Origin: Bulleidia sp. zg-1006
Lineage (GTDB): Bacteria; Bacillota_I; Bacilli_A; Erysipelotrichales; Erysipelotrichaceae
Direction: 5' to 3'
NCBI RefSeq assembly: GCF_016812035.1
Contig: NZ_CP069178.1
Span: 806,001 to 870,000 of the forward strand
DNA: 64,000 nt
Shown here: positions 16,982 to 24,443 of the stretch, piece after piece
Numbering within the stretch: the stretch's first letter is position 1
Layout: each line of letters starts with the position of its first letter
Made by a program: the position numbers and the translations under genes
The notes under the pieces: generated by a model
The model's input: only the letters and a program-made list of their open reading frames with translations
The model's database searches: none
Told to the model about the DNA's origin: nothing

Positions 16982-19486
16982 TTATTGGCTTTTTTTCTTA
17001 TAAATAACGATAGAAATACCTGCTAAGCCAATCAATAAGCCAACTAACCATACTGTTAAACTGGTTGAATCCCCAGTATGTACTGTCTTTTTAATGATAG
17101 GCAAGGCTTCATCATTCACTACAATCTTGACTGGATTTTCTTTTGCAAAATTGTAATCTTCGGATAAGACAACTTTATGATGTTTGGAATTGATACGGTA
17201 GCCTAGAGGTGCTTTGGTTTCTTTAGCGTAATAGCCACCCATATCCTCGTTATACTCAACCTCAAAAACAACCATTCCTTTTTCATCTGTTAAGGCGACA
17301 CAATCTTTACCATTCACATCTTTAGCAATCTTGCCATCTTTCGTGAATAAAGTAATTTCAGCTCCTTTTAGCTTTTTGTTTGGATTTTGAGCATCTACTT
17401 TCTCCACCGCCACATAATACTTCTTTCGTCCATCAACAGCCTTAATCACTTGTGGCTGTTCTTGTGTTCCTTTCGCTTCGAACTCTACATCTTTCATGGT
17501 TTCATAACCAAATGGAGCTTCTTTTTCATGAAGTGTATATTTCTTTCCATCTTCTAGGTATTTAGAAATATCCATTGCCTTTCCTTCTGTCTTAAATTCC
17601 GTCACGACTTTTTTGTGCTCATCTAAAACTTGAAGAACAGCTCCAGAGACTGGTTTTCCATGGTTGTCCACCTTATCGACCAATACCTTCATGGTTTTAT
17701 CCACCATGGTGACTGTAACATTCATCGTCTTATCACCGGCTTTAGGAGCTGTAAACATCACATCTTTAGCCTTATAAACACCGGCTACCACTTCTGTTTC
17801 TCTTAGGATGTACTTTTTACCTTCTTGTAGATACTTACCGGCTTGCCAATCTGTATCAGCTTTGGTCTTATAGATAGCTTTATTTCCATCTTTATCCATT
17901 GCGACTGAACCATCTTCATTCAAGATAGTTAAGGTTACATCAGCGACACGATCTCCCTTTTCTGTTACCTTTTTAACGATGACATCTATTTCTTTATCGA
18001 CCATAGTTACCGTAACACTCAAAGTCTTATCTCCCTTTTTAGGAGCTGTAAACATCACATCTTTTGCCATATGAACACCGGCAACCACTTCTGTTTCTCT
18101 TAGAATATATTTCTTTCCTTCTTCCAGGTATTTAGAAACATTCCAATCTGTATCAGCTTTGGTCTTATAGATAGCTTTATTTCCATCTTTATCCGTTGCG
18201 ACAGAGCCATCTTCATTTAAGATAGTTAAGGTTACATCAGCGACTTTATCGCCCTTATCCGTTACCTTTTTAACGACGACATCCATGGCTTTATCTACCA
18301 TGTTTACTGTCACATCTTTGTCCTTAACCGTAAAAGATATATCATCAGCGGATACATATCCCTTAGCAGCTTTTAATTCATGTAAAACATACTTTTTACC
18401 CGGTACTAAGCCTTCAATTGCAGTGGCTTTTTCTGTGGTCGTAAACTCTTTGACCTTTGGTTCTCCGACATCATACTTTCCATTCTTGTTTACATCTTCA
18501 TACAAAGCTAATTTAGCTCCAGCTAAAGCAAGCTTTCCTTCTGTGAGTTTTTGGATTTTAGCTGTACGTCCAATGGCTTTCATCGTGATACTTCCACCTT
18601 CAGGGTCAGGTAAGTCTCCTCTCACAATGACGTTTTGAGCAGAACCATATAGGATGATAGGTCTTTTACCTATTTTAACTAATGATTTATTTGGAAGAAA
18701 TTTCATTTCTCGATTTACATTTAAATCTTTCTCCGTTAAAGAAATCATGACTTGATTTCCTTTGACTTTCGCATTAGAAAAAGTATTAGTAACTACTTTT
18801 TTAGTGGATAAAATACCATTCTGATCCACTACCTTATAAGTCTTACCAACAATACCTTGATTATAAGATGCATTCGCTCCAGACTTACCAACCTTTTTTC
18901 CATTTTCATCATAGATTTGGAAATTAGGGGCTTTTAAAGTAGCTTCATAACGATTTACATCCTTTAAAATGGCTGCTTTAATCGTTTTAACTTTATCCGT
19001 TACTTTATTTGCGTTCGATAAATGACCATATTGCGGATTATTTGGTAAATAATGAACCTCTAACTTCTGATACTCTGAAGATATTGTTTCCCAAATCAAA
19101 GCTTGTGTTGCAATATAATGAATTGGATCTTTTCTTCCTGAATAACCATAGCCAAAGTAAGAGATTTCTGAAATTTTCTGTTTAGTTGATGCGGATAAGG
19201 CTTCATAATCTTTTAAACTGGAAGTGTTATACACATCAGCACCCAGCTTAATCATTTTCTTTGGTTCTACACAATAAGCTGGTATCCCATTATAGAAATG
19301 AAGTCGTTGAGGTACCAGCTTCATTCCATTAGCCAAGCCTCCATTTTTAGAATGAAACCAATATCCTGAATAGCCGCCATCTGATACCGTAGCGGCTTGT
19401 ACGGTGGTCTTGACTGTCCACATGGTTGTAATCATCATCATGGTCGCAAAAATTAAACTGAATAGTTTTTTAAATTTATTTTTCAT
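16982..19486 (-). CDS. Thioester-domain surface adhesin with Cna-B/SpaA-type repeats
   Basis: 834 residues. A signal peptide covers residues 1-31 (ending TTVQA-A). The N-terminal thioester domain has Cys72 (IPAYCVEP) and Gln128 (IATQALIW), the pair that forms the internal thioester in Gram-positive adhesins. Residues from about 300 on are a row of Cna-B/SpaA-like domains with E-box motifs such as YVLHELKAAKGY and YILRETEVVAGV. Two of these are a 99-residue tandem duplication. The C-terminus has a hydrophobic segment and KKKSQ, but the sorting motif is VHTGD at about 802-806, with His instead of the usual Pro. In pCF10 the surface adhesins likewise precede the channel genes. It may promote mating contact or host binding. 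Confidence 0.88.
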   Translation of the reverse strand: MKNKFKKLFSLIFATMMMITTMWTVKTTVQAATVSDGGYSGYWFHSKNGGLANGMKLVPQRLHFYNGIPAYCVEPKKMIKLGADVYNTSSLKDYEALSASTKQKISEISYFGYGYSGRKDPIHYIATQALIWETISSEYQKLEVHYLPNNPQYGHLSNANKVTDKVKTIKAAILKDVNRYEATLKAPNFQIYDENGKKVGKSGANASYNQGIVGKTYKVVDQNGILSTKKVVTNTFSNAKVKGNQVMISLTEKDLNVNREMKFLPNKSLVKIGKRPIILYGSAQNVIVRGDLPDPEGGSITMKAIGRTAKIQKLTEGKLALAGAKLALYEDVNKNGKYDVGEPKVKEFTTTEKATAIEGLVPGKKYVLHELKAAKGYVSADDISFTVKDKDVTVNMVDKAMDVVVKKVTDKGDKVADVTLTILNEDGSVATDKDGNKAIYKTKADTDWNVSKYLEEGKKYILRETEVVAGVHMAKDVMFTAPKKGDKTLSVTVTMVDKEIDVIVKKVTEKGDRVADVTLTILNEDGSVAMDKDGNKAIYKTKADTDWQAGKYLQEGKKYILRETEVVAGVYKAKDVMFTAPKAGDKTMNVTVTMVDKTMKVLVDKVDNHGKPVSGAVLQVLDEHKKVVTEFKTEGKAMDISKYLEDGKKYTLHEKEAPFGYETMKDVEFEAKGTQEQPQVIKAVDGRKKYYVAVEKVDAQNPNKKLKGAEITLFTKDGKIAKDVNGKDCVALTDEKGMVVFEVEYNEDMGGYYAKETKAPLGYRINSKHHKVVLSEDYNFAKENPVKIVVNDEALPIIKKTVHTGDSTSLTVWLVGLLIGLAGISIVIYKKKSQ
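17708..18301 (-). repeat. Two tandem 297-bp repeats inside the adhesin gene
   Basis: Blocks 17708-18004 and 18005-18301 each begin at an MVDK codon group and encode nearly the same 99-residue Cna-B-like domain. The high DNA similarity suggests recent duplication, so copy number may vary between strains. Confidence 0.85.
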
Positions 19487-19512
19487 CTTTTTTCTCCTTT
19501 TTCATCAAAAAA

Positions 19513-19529
19513 GACGGAAGCTTTCCGTC
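19513..19529 (-). terminator. Hairpin GACGGAA-NNN-TTCCGTC in adhesin leader
   Basis: 7-bp stem followed by TTTTTT on the minus strand and the adhesin RBS AAAAAGGAG. The bases between hairpin and ATG are almost identical to those before topB. Confidence 0.7.
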
Positions 19530-19568
19530 TTATATATTCTTTATTGTTTATCTCTTTTTCTCTTTTTC

Positions 19569-19607
19569 CTATGGTGGTACTTTCCATAAGATTCCTTTAT
19601 CTCTCAT
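19569..19607 (-). CDS. Possible 12-residue leader peptide upstream of the adhesin
   Basis: MRDKGILWKVPP with a strong RBS (AGAAAGGAGAGTCT). It sits between the hairpins at 19660 and 19513. A short well-initiated frame in front of a terminator-like hairpin suggests translation-coupled attenuation of the adhesin gene. Expression is unproven. Confidence 0.35.
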   Translation of the reverse strand: MRDKGILWKVPP

Positions 19608-19659
19608 AGACTCTCCTTTCTTGGGGACGTTTCGCCCCCACCACTCCGATACAAAAAAA

Positions 19660-19675
19660 GACGGAAAAGTCCGCC
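19660..19675 (-). terminator. Hairpin after lipoprotein gene
   Basis: GGCGGA/TCCGTC stem with one G-U pair, then TTTTTTT on the minus strand. It probably ends or attenuates the transcript of the lipoprotein gene. A second GC-rich hairpin without a T-run lies at 19623-19638. Confidence 0.65.
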
Positions 19676-19729
19676 TTCAAGAAGTAAAAATTCTTTCACT
19701 CTTTTAGTTGTTAAAAAAGGAACTAGCAA

Positions 19730-20410
19730 CTAATCTTCTCCAACTCTAAATGAGCCATCATTTAGATACAATACATGGCAATCATCGAAGTCGGAATCAC
19801 CCACATGAAAAGGTTTAGATGGGTCTCCCCCTGCAACCACCCAAGCTTCGTATTTATTCCATACTTGATCATAGGTTAAGCACATTCTTTTATTACAGCT
19901 TCCATCTACACCTAATTTATATTTACAAGCCTTTGGTTTTGTTGCGCTATTGGATGGCTTGGTTGCACTACTGGAACTACCTTTAGCACTACTCGTCTTT
20001 CCCTTTGAGGAAGTCTTCTTACTGCTTGAATTAGAAGTAGACTTCTTGCTGGAAGTTAAATTAGAAGTAGACTTCTTCGTTTGAACATTGGATTTAGAAC
20101 TTTTCACTTTAGCTACTGTGCTATTGTTCTTCTTAGTTGAAGTTGAAGTGGATACTTTAGAGACTTCCTCTTTTTTCGTGGAAACTTCCTTTTGAGCCGG
20201 AGCTGTTTCCTTAGCTTCCACTTTCTTTTCTTCTTGTTTCACTTCTTCCTTTTTCGTTATTTCCGGTTGTGGTTTTGAATTTGAAGTGGTGATGGTCTCC
20301 TTTTGTCCATCATTCTTTTCCGCAACAGTTGCACTTTGTTTCGGACCGCAACCATTCAGTAACATGACCGCCACTAAAGCACTCATTCCTAACGCATTTA
20401 TCTTTTTCAT
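19730..20410 (-). CDS. Ser/Thr/Lys-rich surface lipoprotein
   Basis: 226 residues. Signal peptide with lipobox LLNGC (Cys21). Residues 30-160 are a low-complexity stalk of Lys, Ser, Thr and Glu (wall-spanning type). The C-terminal 60 residues form a small domain with four Cys (KACKYKLGVDGSCNKRMCLTYDQV and a later DDCHVLY). Family not recognised. It is likely to be exposed outside the wall near the adhesin, perhaps in mating or in surface exclusion; that is inference from position. Confidence 0.75.
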   Translation of the reverse strand: MKKINALGMSALVAVMLLNGCGPKQSATVAEKNDGQKETITTSNSKPQPEITKKEEVKQEEKKVEAKETAPAQKEVSTKKEEVSKVSTSTSTKKNNSTVAKVKSSKSNVQTKKSTSNLTSSKKSTSNSSSKKTSSKGKTSSAKGSSSSATKPSNSATKPKACKYKLGVDGSCNKRMCLTYDQVWNKYEAWVVAGGDPSKPFHVGDSDFDDCHVLYLNDGSFRVGED

Positions 20411-20425
20411 ATTAACCTCTCCTTT

Positions 20426-20498
20426 TTATCTTTCAATCTCTTTATCCTTGTTTCCACTAATATTCTAACAAATAGCCTATGTACATTCCATCCTTATT
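20426..20498 (-). pseudogene. Orphan 3' ends: copy of the 21717 gene end and a short tail
   Basis: Bases 20457-20498 encode NKDGMYIGYLLEY-stop, the last 13 residues of the 21717-22646 protein (NKDGIYIGYLLEY) with one change, and overlap the stop of paralogue C. Bases 20426-20456 continue with NKDKEIER-stop, the end of the shared tail, followed directly by the lipoprotein RBS. No gene body belongs to either piece. Confidence 0.6.
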
Positions 20499-20877
20499 TT
20501 TTTTGAGGCTGTCCTTCAATAGTTGCATTTCCTTCAACCCTTGCGGCACCACCAACCCAAGCGTTACCTTTAACCACTACTGCACCACAAACCATTGCGA
20601 AATCACTAACCACAGCGTTTCCACAGACCGTTGCGGCACCAGTAACCCATGCGCTTTCTTCAACCACGGCGTTATCATTAACTACTGCATTATCTTTGAC
20701 CACGGCATCATCTTTGACCCATGCGTTATCTGTTTGGCTTAAATTTTCTTCCTTTTCTACAAAACCACCTAAATCCCCAGCTTTTACATCTCCAAAAGAA
20801 GTCAAAGCTTTGATTCTGTATACTTTAGTTCCCTCAACCATTTTAGTTTCTGTTGTTAATTCGTATTTTTTGTTCAT
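20494..20877 (-). CDS. Hexapeptide-repeat (YdcK-like) paralogue C, short form
   Basis: The start at 20877 (MNKKYELT) has ATGGAGGATAAAACC upstream. 127 residues: common head (YRIKALTSFGDVKAGDLGGFV), about 12 hexapeptides and the end IEGQPQKK without the shared tail. Ten consecutive repeats (VVKDDA through VVKGNA-WVG) are the same as in paralogue D, including the rare WVTGAA-TVCGNA-VVSDFA-MVCGAV block. It looks like a version shortened by recombination, because a foreign 3' end (NKDGMYIGYLLEY) begins exactly at its stop codon. Confidence 0.75.
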   Translation of the reverse strand: MNKKYELTTETKMVEGTKVYRIKALTSFGDVKAGDLGGFVEKEENLSQTDNAWVKDDAVVKDNAVVNDNAVVEESAWVTGAATVCGNAVVSDFAMVCGAVVVKGNAWVGGAARVEGNATIEGQPQKK

Positions 20878-20939
20878 GGTTTTATCCTCCATAATATTAT
20901 ATAATTCTTTCATAATTACCGAGATTACTCCCTTGTGGT

Positions 20940-21050
20940 GTTGTGTTGCATTCTGCATTATTACGGGCTTGTTACCCGTCTACGGCTACATTACAGCACC
21001 CCGGACGGCGAACCGTGCCGGGGCTTTGCGGTAAAAGTGGCTGGTTTAGA
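20940..21050. other. GC-rich island with two hairpins (possible second oriT, RNA or recombination site)
   Basis: About 100 bases clearly richer in GC than all surroundings. Hairpins: ACGGG/CCCGT at 20963-20979, and CCCCGG-A-CGG/CCG-TG-CCGGGG with a CGAA loop at 20999-21023. No open frame explains it. The composition suggests import from a higher-GC donor. The function is undecided. Confidence 0.5.
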
Positions 21051-21090
21051 GACTTCTTTTTTTGTTTGTTTTGTTTTATTTACATCATTT

Positions 21091-21348
21091 TTAATGAAGA
21101 ATATAATTTTCCCAATAATCAATTTTTCCATCTTCAAAGGAAATGCATACTTGAAATTCTAGGGTTGCATTTTTATCTTCGTGAGTGCACGCCATGCCAC
21201 TTCCATCGACCCAATAGAATTTTTCGCTTGGAATCCACCAGAAATCCAAATCTTCATAGAATTTATCTAAGTTTTCTTCTTTAATATAGTTTAATGCTTC
21301 TTGAAGTTGTAATTCAATAGCGTTCTTTTTGATTGTTTTTTTGTTCAT
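21091..21348 (-). CDS. Hypothetical acidic protein
   Basis: 85 residues, acidic and aromatic (FYEDLDFWWIPSEKFYWVDG). No signal or membrane segment. Family not recognised. It is cotranscribed with 21377-21661. RBS GGAGAGGTCAAT precedes the ATG. Short acidic proteins of this sort are frequent accessory genes in conjugative elements; no role can be assigned. Confidence 0.6.
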   Translation of the reverse strand: MNKKTIKKNAIELQLQEALNYIKEENLDKFYEDLDFWWIPSEKFYWVDGSGMACTHEDKNATLEFQVCISFEDGKIDYWENYILH

Positions 21349-21376
21349 ATTGACCTCTCCTCTATCTCTTTATTCT

Positions 21377-21661
21377 CTAAATATCTATATCTTCCCACTC
21401 GGTCTTTTCACCAGTGAAAATAGAATAATATTCAAATTCTTCATCTGGTACATCTTTTTCATCACTAATCATCAAATATCCATTTTCATCTAACTTGATA
21501 GCAATTTCTGTCACTGGGAAAAAGTTGATAATGGTTGTCCATTTATCACTTTTCGCTTGTGGGTATAATAAATCATAATCCTTTTGGTCTAATTCTTCTA
21601 AATTAAATAAACTGCGGTAAAAACTCTTTCTAATCTTGAAACATTCTTTATTCGTCATCAT
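21377..21661 (-). CDS. Hypothetical acidic protein
   Basis: 94 residues, acidic C-terminus (DVPDEEFEYYSIFTGEKTEWEDIDI), no membrane segment. Family not recognised. RBS AAAAAGGAGTAAAAAT precedes the ATG. Confidence 0.6.
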   Translation of the reverse strand: MMTNKECFKIRKSFYRSLFNLEELDQKDYDLLYPQAKSDKWTTIINFFPVTEIAIKLDENGYLMISDEKDVPDEEFEYYSIFTGEKTEWEDIDI

Positions 21662-21716
21662 ATTTTTACTCCTTTTTCTCTCTTTTTTTAGTTAATACTT
21701 CTACTTCTTGTCTTCA

Positions 21717-22646
21717 CTAATATTCTAACAGGTATCCTATATATATTCCGTCCTTATTTTTCATAGGTGTACAGGAATAATTGCTGTAGTGGTCTCCTTT
21801 TGCTGTACAGGCTTTATAGCCGGTATCCATATTGTAGCCATTAGAAAACAAGAAACGTTGACTGCCATGGATATGGTTATTGGATGGACTTACTTTAGCT
21901 TTAGTCGTAGATTGACTTAATTTGGGTTTAATAGTGGTTTGGCTTTTAGAGGGACTTGTTGTGGGTTTGTAAATAATTCGGTCTTTATAGATAATTTCTT
22001 TTTCAATCTTTTTTTCTGGAACGGGATCTTCTTTAATTTCCACCAAAAAGCTATATTCTTTCTGATTTCCACTTCTATCATTCGCCACAACAACAAATTC
22101 CTTTTCTCCGATACTATCAATAATAGATAATTGACTTCTAGCTTCCACAACAATACCATCCTTACCCTCATAATCATCTGAAATTTCAGCAATATTATCG
22201 CTATATTTAAAATCCTTTAATTGGCTTTTTAATAGCGTTATTTTGGTTTTTTTAAACACTACCATTGGTGGTGTCACATCTTTCACCTCAATTACTTTTT
22301 CAAAGATTCTCGGATTTTTTTCGTTGGTGGTAAACACAACGCTTGTTTTTCCTACCTTAGACAAGTCAACCCGTCTATTGGCAACTAATTTCCATCGTCC
22401 AATAAACAAAGTATCTTCTTTGATTTCATACTCCTTAATTGCTTTTCCATCAATTTTTTCAACTACATCAAACGGATAAATTTCTTTTTGTTGAAAAGGT
22501 AATACCAAGGATTTTTTAAATGTAATCTGCTTGTGGAAAAACATATCATAGTATTTGTAGCCTAAGAAGGCTAATAGAACAATAGCAACAATCAATAATG
22601 CTTTTTTCCAATGTTCATAAAATAAATCCAAAACAATATCTAGCAC
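21717..22646 (-). CDS. Membrane-anchored surface protein with Ig-like domains
   Basis: 309 residues. One hydrophobic anchor at about residues 15-32 (KALLIVAIVLLAFLGYKYY), outside part beta-rich. VKDVTPPMVVF and VVANDRSGNQKEYSFLVEI are typical of bacterial Ig-like (HYR/BIg) domains. A Ser/Thr/Lys linker (residues 225-260) leads to a small Cys-containing C-terminal domain (GYKACTAKGDHYSNYSCTP) ending DGIYIGYLLEY. A copy of this end without its gene lies at 20457-20498. It is probably exposed on the surface as part of the mating apparatus or as an adhesin; inference from domains and context. Confidence 0.72.
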   Translation of the reverse strand: MLDIVLDLFYEHWKKALLIVAIVLLAFLGYKYYDMFFHKQITFKKSLVLPFQQKEIYPFDVVEKIDGKAIKEYEIKEDTLFIGRWKLVANRRVDLSKVGKTSVVFTTNEKNPRIFEKVIEVKDVTPPMVVFKKTKITLLKSQLKDFKYSDNIAEISDDYEGKDGIVVEARSQLSIIDSIGEKEFVVVANDRSGNQKEYSFLVEIKEDPVPEKKIEKEIIYKDRIIYKPTTSPSKSQTTIKPKLSQSTTKAKVSPSNNHIHGSQRFLFSNGYNMDTGYKACTAKGDHYSNYSCTPMKNKDGIYIGYLLEY

Positions 22647-22703
22647 ACTTTATTCCACCCCCTTTCCTTTCTGCAAGTAAATCGGACTAGCTTTCTAGGA
22701 TAA

Positions 22704-23153
22704 TCATTCATCCATCCATTCCTCGAAATCAAAACTTTCTTCAACTACAGTATCATCAGGTTCATCCTTTTCTTCTTGTTTATCTTCATCATCTTTATTT
22801 CCATCTTCCTCTTTATTTTCAAGCTTAGTTTCTAATTTGGTTTTCATGCTAGGAATGAACTTGTAGCTATCGACCGTAACGGTAAAGACTGTCATATTTT
22901 TGTCATTTTTCATATAGGTAGACATCCTTCCTGTTCCTCTAACTAGCAATAAATCCCCTTTCTTAATAAAGTGATGTAAATTTTCTGCTGTTTTCCCATA
23001 GGCTACCATTCGATAAAAACTTGTCATTGTATTGTTATTTTTATCTTTTCCATCCTTTTCAGCAATACTAAAATTCACCACATGATTTCCATTTGCAGTT
23101 TGTTCCAACTGCATATCTTGACATACACGTCCAAAAATCGTAATCCAACTCAT
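22704..23153 (-). CDS. ssb: Single-stranded DNA-binding protein (PrgE-like position)
   Basis: 149 residues. N-terminal OB-fold typical of SSB: ITIFGRVCQDMQLEQTANGNHVVNFSIAE, FYRMVAYGKTAENLHHFIKKGDLLLVRG. Long acidic linker. The C-terminus EESFDFEEWMDE is acidic but lacks the usual DDDIPF tip, so recruitment of host replication proteins may differ. pCF10 carries an SSB (PrgE) in its T4SS operon, and the place here is similar. It could protect transferred or replicating single strands. Confidence 0.88.
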   Translation of the reverse strand: MSWITIFGRVCQDMQLEQTANGNHVVNFSIAEKDGKDKNNNTMTSFYRMVAYGKTAENLHHFIKKGDLLLVRGTGRMSTYMKNDKNMTVFTVTVDSYKFIPSMKTKLETKLENKEEDGNKDDEDKQEEKDEPDDTVVEESFDFEEWMDE

Positions 23154-23157
23154 TTTT

Positions 23158-23346
23158 TTACCTCTTTCTTTCTATTCTTTTTGTGATTTCACTGTATAAG
23201 TTAAACGTTCCTTGTTTCCTTTTTTGACTTGAATGAATTTCAAGTCCGTGTTTTGTACATATAACAAATAAAAATCCAATTGTTATTAGCAAAATCAAAG
23301 CGTAAGGAAGTTTATATGAACAAATAAACATTTTTGGAATTTTCAT
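23158..23346 (-). CDS. Small membrane protein
   Basis: 62 residues from the ATG at 23346 (MKIPKMF); a TTG at 23376 would add 10. One hydrophobic segment (YALILLITIGFLFVICT), then a basic tail ending EITKRIERKR, which resembles the end of the shared KEKEIER tail. No family recognised. A well-initiated 11-codon frame lies just before it. Confidence 0.5.
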   Translation of the reverse strand: MKIPKMFICSYKLPYALILLITIGFLFVICTKHGLEIHSSQKRKQGTFNLYSEITKRIERKR

Positions 23347-23353
23347 TAGCACT

Positions 23354-23389
23354 TTAATTATCGTTAAATAACTCAATCTTAATTTTCAT
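23354..23389 (-). CDS. Possible 11-residue leader peptide
   Basis: MKIKIELFNDN with a good RBS (CGGAAAGAGAAT). It starts right after structured RNA copy C and ends 8 bases before the ATG of the small membrane protein. It may couple translation to that gene. Confidence 0.3.
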   Translation of the reverse strand: MKIKIELFNDN

Positions 23390-23409
23390 ATTCTCTTTCC
23401 GTCCCCTCA

Positions 23410-23520
23410 CACTTTCTATAAGCTGCTTTTTATAAACGAAAACGAAAAGGTGGAGTTTCGTTAGAAAACTACCTTGTAGTTGGAGTGGAAAAGCAGAATA
23501 CAAAAGTTGAATTTATTACT
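23410..23520 (-). ncRNA. Structured RNA element, copy C
   Basis: On the minus strand: outer stem CUGCUUUU/AAAAGCAG and apical stem UUUC-UAAC-GAAA. The first apical pair is U-A here against A-U in copies A and D and C-G in copy B. It begins 14 bases after the stop of the small pilin-like gene and ends before the leader of the ssb unit. Confidence 0.75.
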
Positions 23521-23533
23521 TAAACATCTGCTA

Positions 23534-23728
23534 TTAAAATAAAATTTCAATAACTGCAATGACCATGCTTGACATAATGCATCGTTTGATACCTTTTTGT
23601 TTGGATACACCATGGTGATCATGAAGTCCTTGAGCTATTTGCATAATCCCATAAAGGAAATTAATACCCCAGCCAATCATAACAATTTTCGTAAAAACCT
23701 GTGTGACTTCACCTAAATCACTAAACAT
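23534..23728 (-). CDS. Small two-helix membrane protein (TrbC/Maff2-like)
   Basis: 64 residues, two hydrophobic segments (about 15-32 IVMIGWGINFLYGIMQIA and 50-63). Similar in plan to the 14251-14538 protein. Candidate small channel or pilin-like subunit. RBS AAAGGAGAAGGA precedes the ATG. Confidence 0.6.
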   Translation of the reverse strand: MFSDLGEVTQVFTKIVMIGWGINFLYGIMQIAQGLHDHHGVSKQKGIKRCIMSSMVIAVIEILF

Positions 23729-23746
23729 TCCTTCTCCTTTCTAAAA

Positions 23747-23764
23747 AGGTGGTCATTTGACCAC
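23747..23764 (-). terminator. Intergenic hairpin GGTGGTCA-TT-TGACCACC
   Basis: 8-bp perfect stem then TTTTT and the RBS of the 23534-23728 gene. It lies directly after the stop of paralogue D. Confidence 0.7.
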
Positions 23765-23765
23765 C

Positions 23766-24404
23766 CTATCTTTCTATTTGTTTTTCTTTTTTAGGAATAT
23801 AATTTTCCTTTTGGCTATATTCTTTTTTAGCCGTTGATTTTAAATCATTTAGCTTTAATGATGAAGCCTCATATTCCTTTTTCAAAGGATTCTCTGTAAC
23901 CACAGCATTATCTTCAACCACGGCATCTCCTTCAAGCCTTGCGGCACCACCAACCCAAGCATTATCTTTGACCCAAGCCTTACCTGTAACCAAAGCATTC
24001 CCTGTAACCAAAGCATTCCCTGTAACCACAGCGTCATCTCCAACCCAAGCGTTACCTTTAACCACTACTGCACCACAAACCATTGCGAAATCACTAACCA
24101 CAGCGTTTCCACAGACCGTTGCGGCACCAGTAACCCATGCGCTTTCTTCAACCACGGCGTTATCATTAACTACTGCATTATCTTTAACCACGGCATCATC
24201 TTTGACCACTGCGTTTCCATAGACCTTTGCATTACCTTTGACCCATGCGTTATCTGTTTGACTTAAATTTCTTTCGTTTTGAATATAGCCGCCGTATTCT
24301 CCAGCCTTTACATCTCCAAAATCAATTAAAGCTTTGATTCTGTATACTTTAGTTCCCTCAACCATCTTAGTTTCTGTTGTTAATTCATATTTTTTCTTTT
24401 TCAT
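23766..24404 (-). CDS. Hexapeptide-repeat (YdcK-like) paralogue D
   Basis: The start at 24404 (MKKKKYELT) has AGAAAGGAGAAGGA upstream; the longer frame begins inside a hairpin. 212 residues: head with GDVKAGEYGGYIQNERNLSQ (the GGYIQ form, as in paralogue E), about 20 hexapeptides and the tail SLKLNDLKSTAKKEY, IPKKEKQIER. The array is a mosaic: the first half is shared with C, later repeats (VVTGNA-LVTGNA-LVTGKA-WVKDNA) resemble A/B, and the C-terminal 45 residues equal those of B. A direct 18-base duplication (LVTGNA twice) is visible at 23988-24025. Confidence 0.78.
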   Translation of the reverse strand: MKKKKYELTTETKMVEGTKVYRIKALIDFGDVKAGEYGGYIQNERNLSQTDNAWVKGNAKVYGNAVVKDDAVVKDNAVVNDNAVVEESAWVTGAATVCGNAVVSDFAMVCGAVVVKGNAWVGDDAVVTGNALVTGNALVTGKAWVKDNAWVGGAARLEGDAVVEDNAVVTENPLKKEYEASSLKLNDLKSTAKKEYSQKENYIPKKEKQIER

Positions 24405-24427
24405 TCCTTCTCCTTTCTGCAAAAAAG

Positions 24428-24441
24428 AGGACATCTGTCCT
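24428..24441 (-). terminator. Intergenic hairpin AGGACA-TC-TGTCCT
   Basis: 6-bp palindrome between the primase-like gene and paralogue D, followed by TTTTTT and GCAGAAAGGAG. Confidence 0.65.
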
Positions 24442-24443
24442 TC

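Noticed and set aside
20940-21050. tRNA or rRNA fragment
   Set aside because: Two separate hairpins do not make a cloverleaf and no rRNA motif is seen.
20943-21284. Plus-strand frames over the GC-rich island (20696-21284)
   Set aside because: No RBS, overlap real minus-strand genes, and the products are not protein-like.
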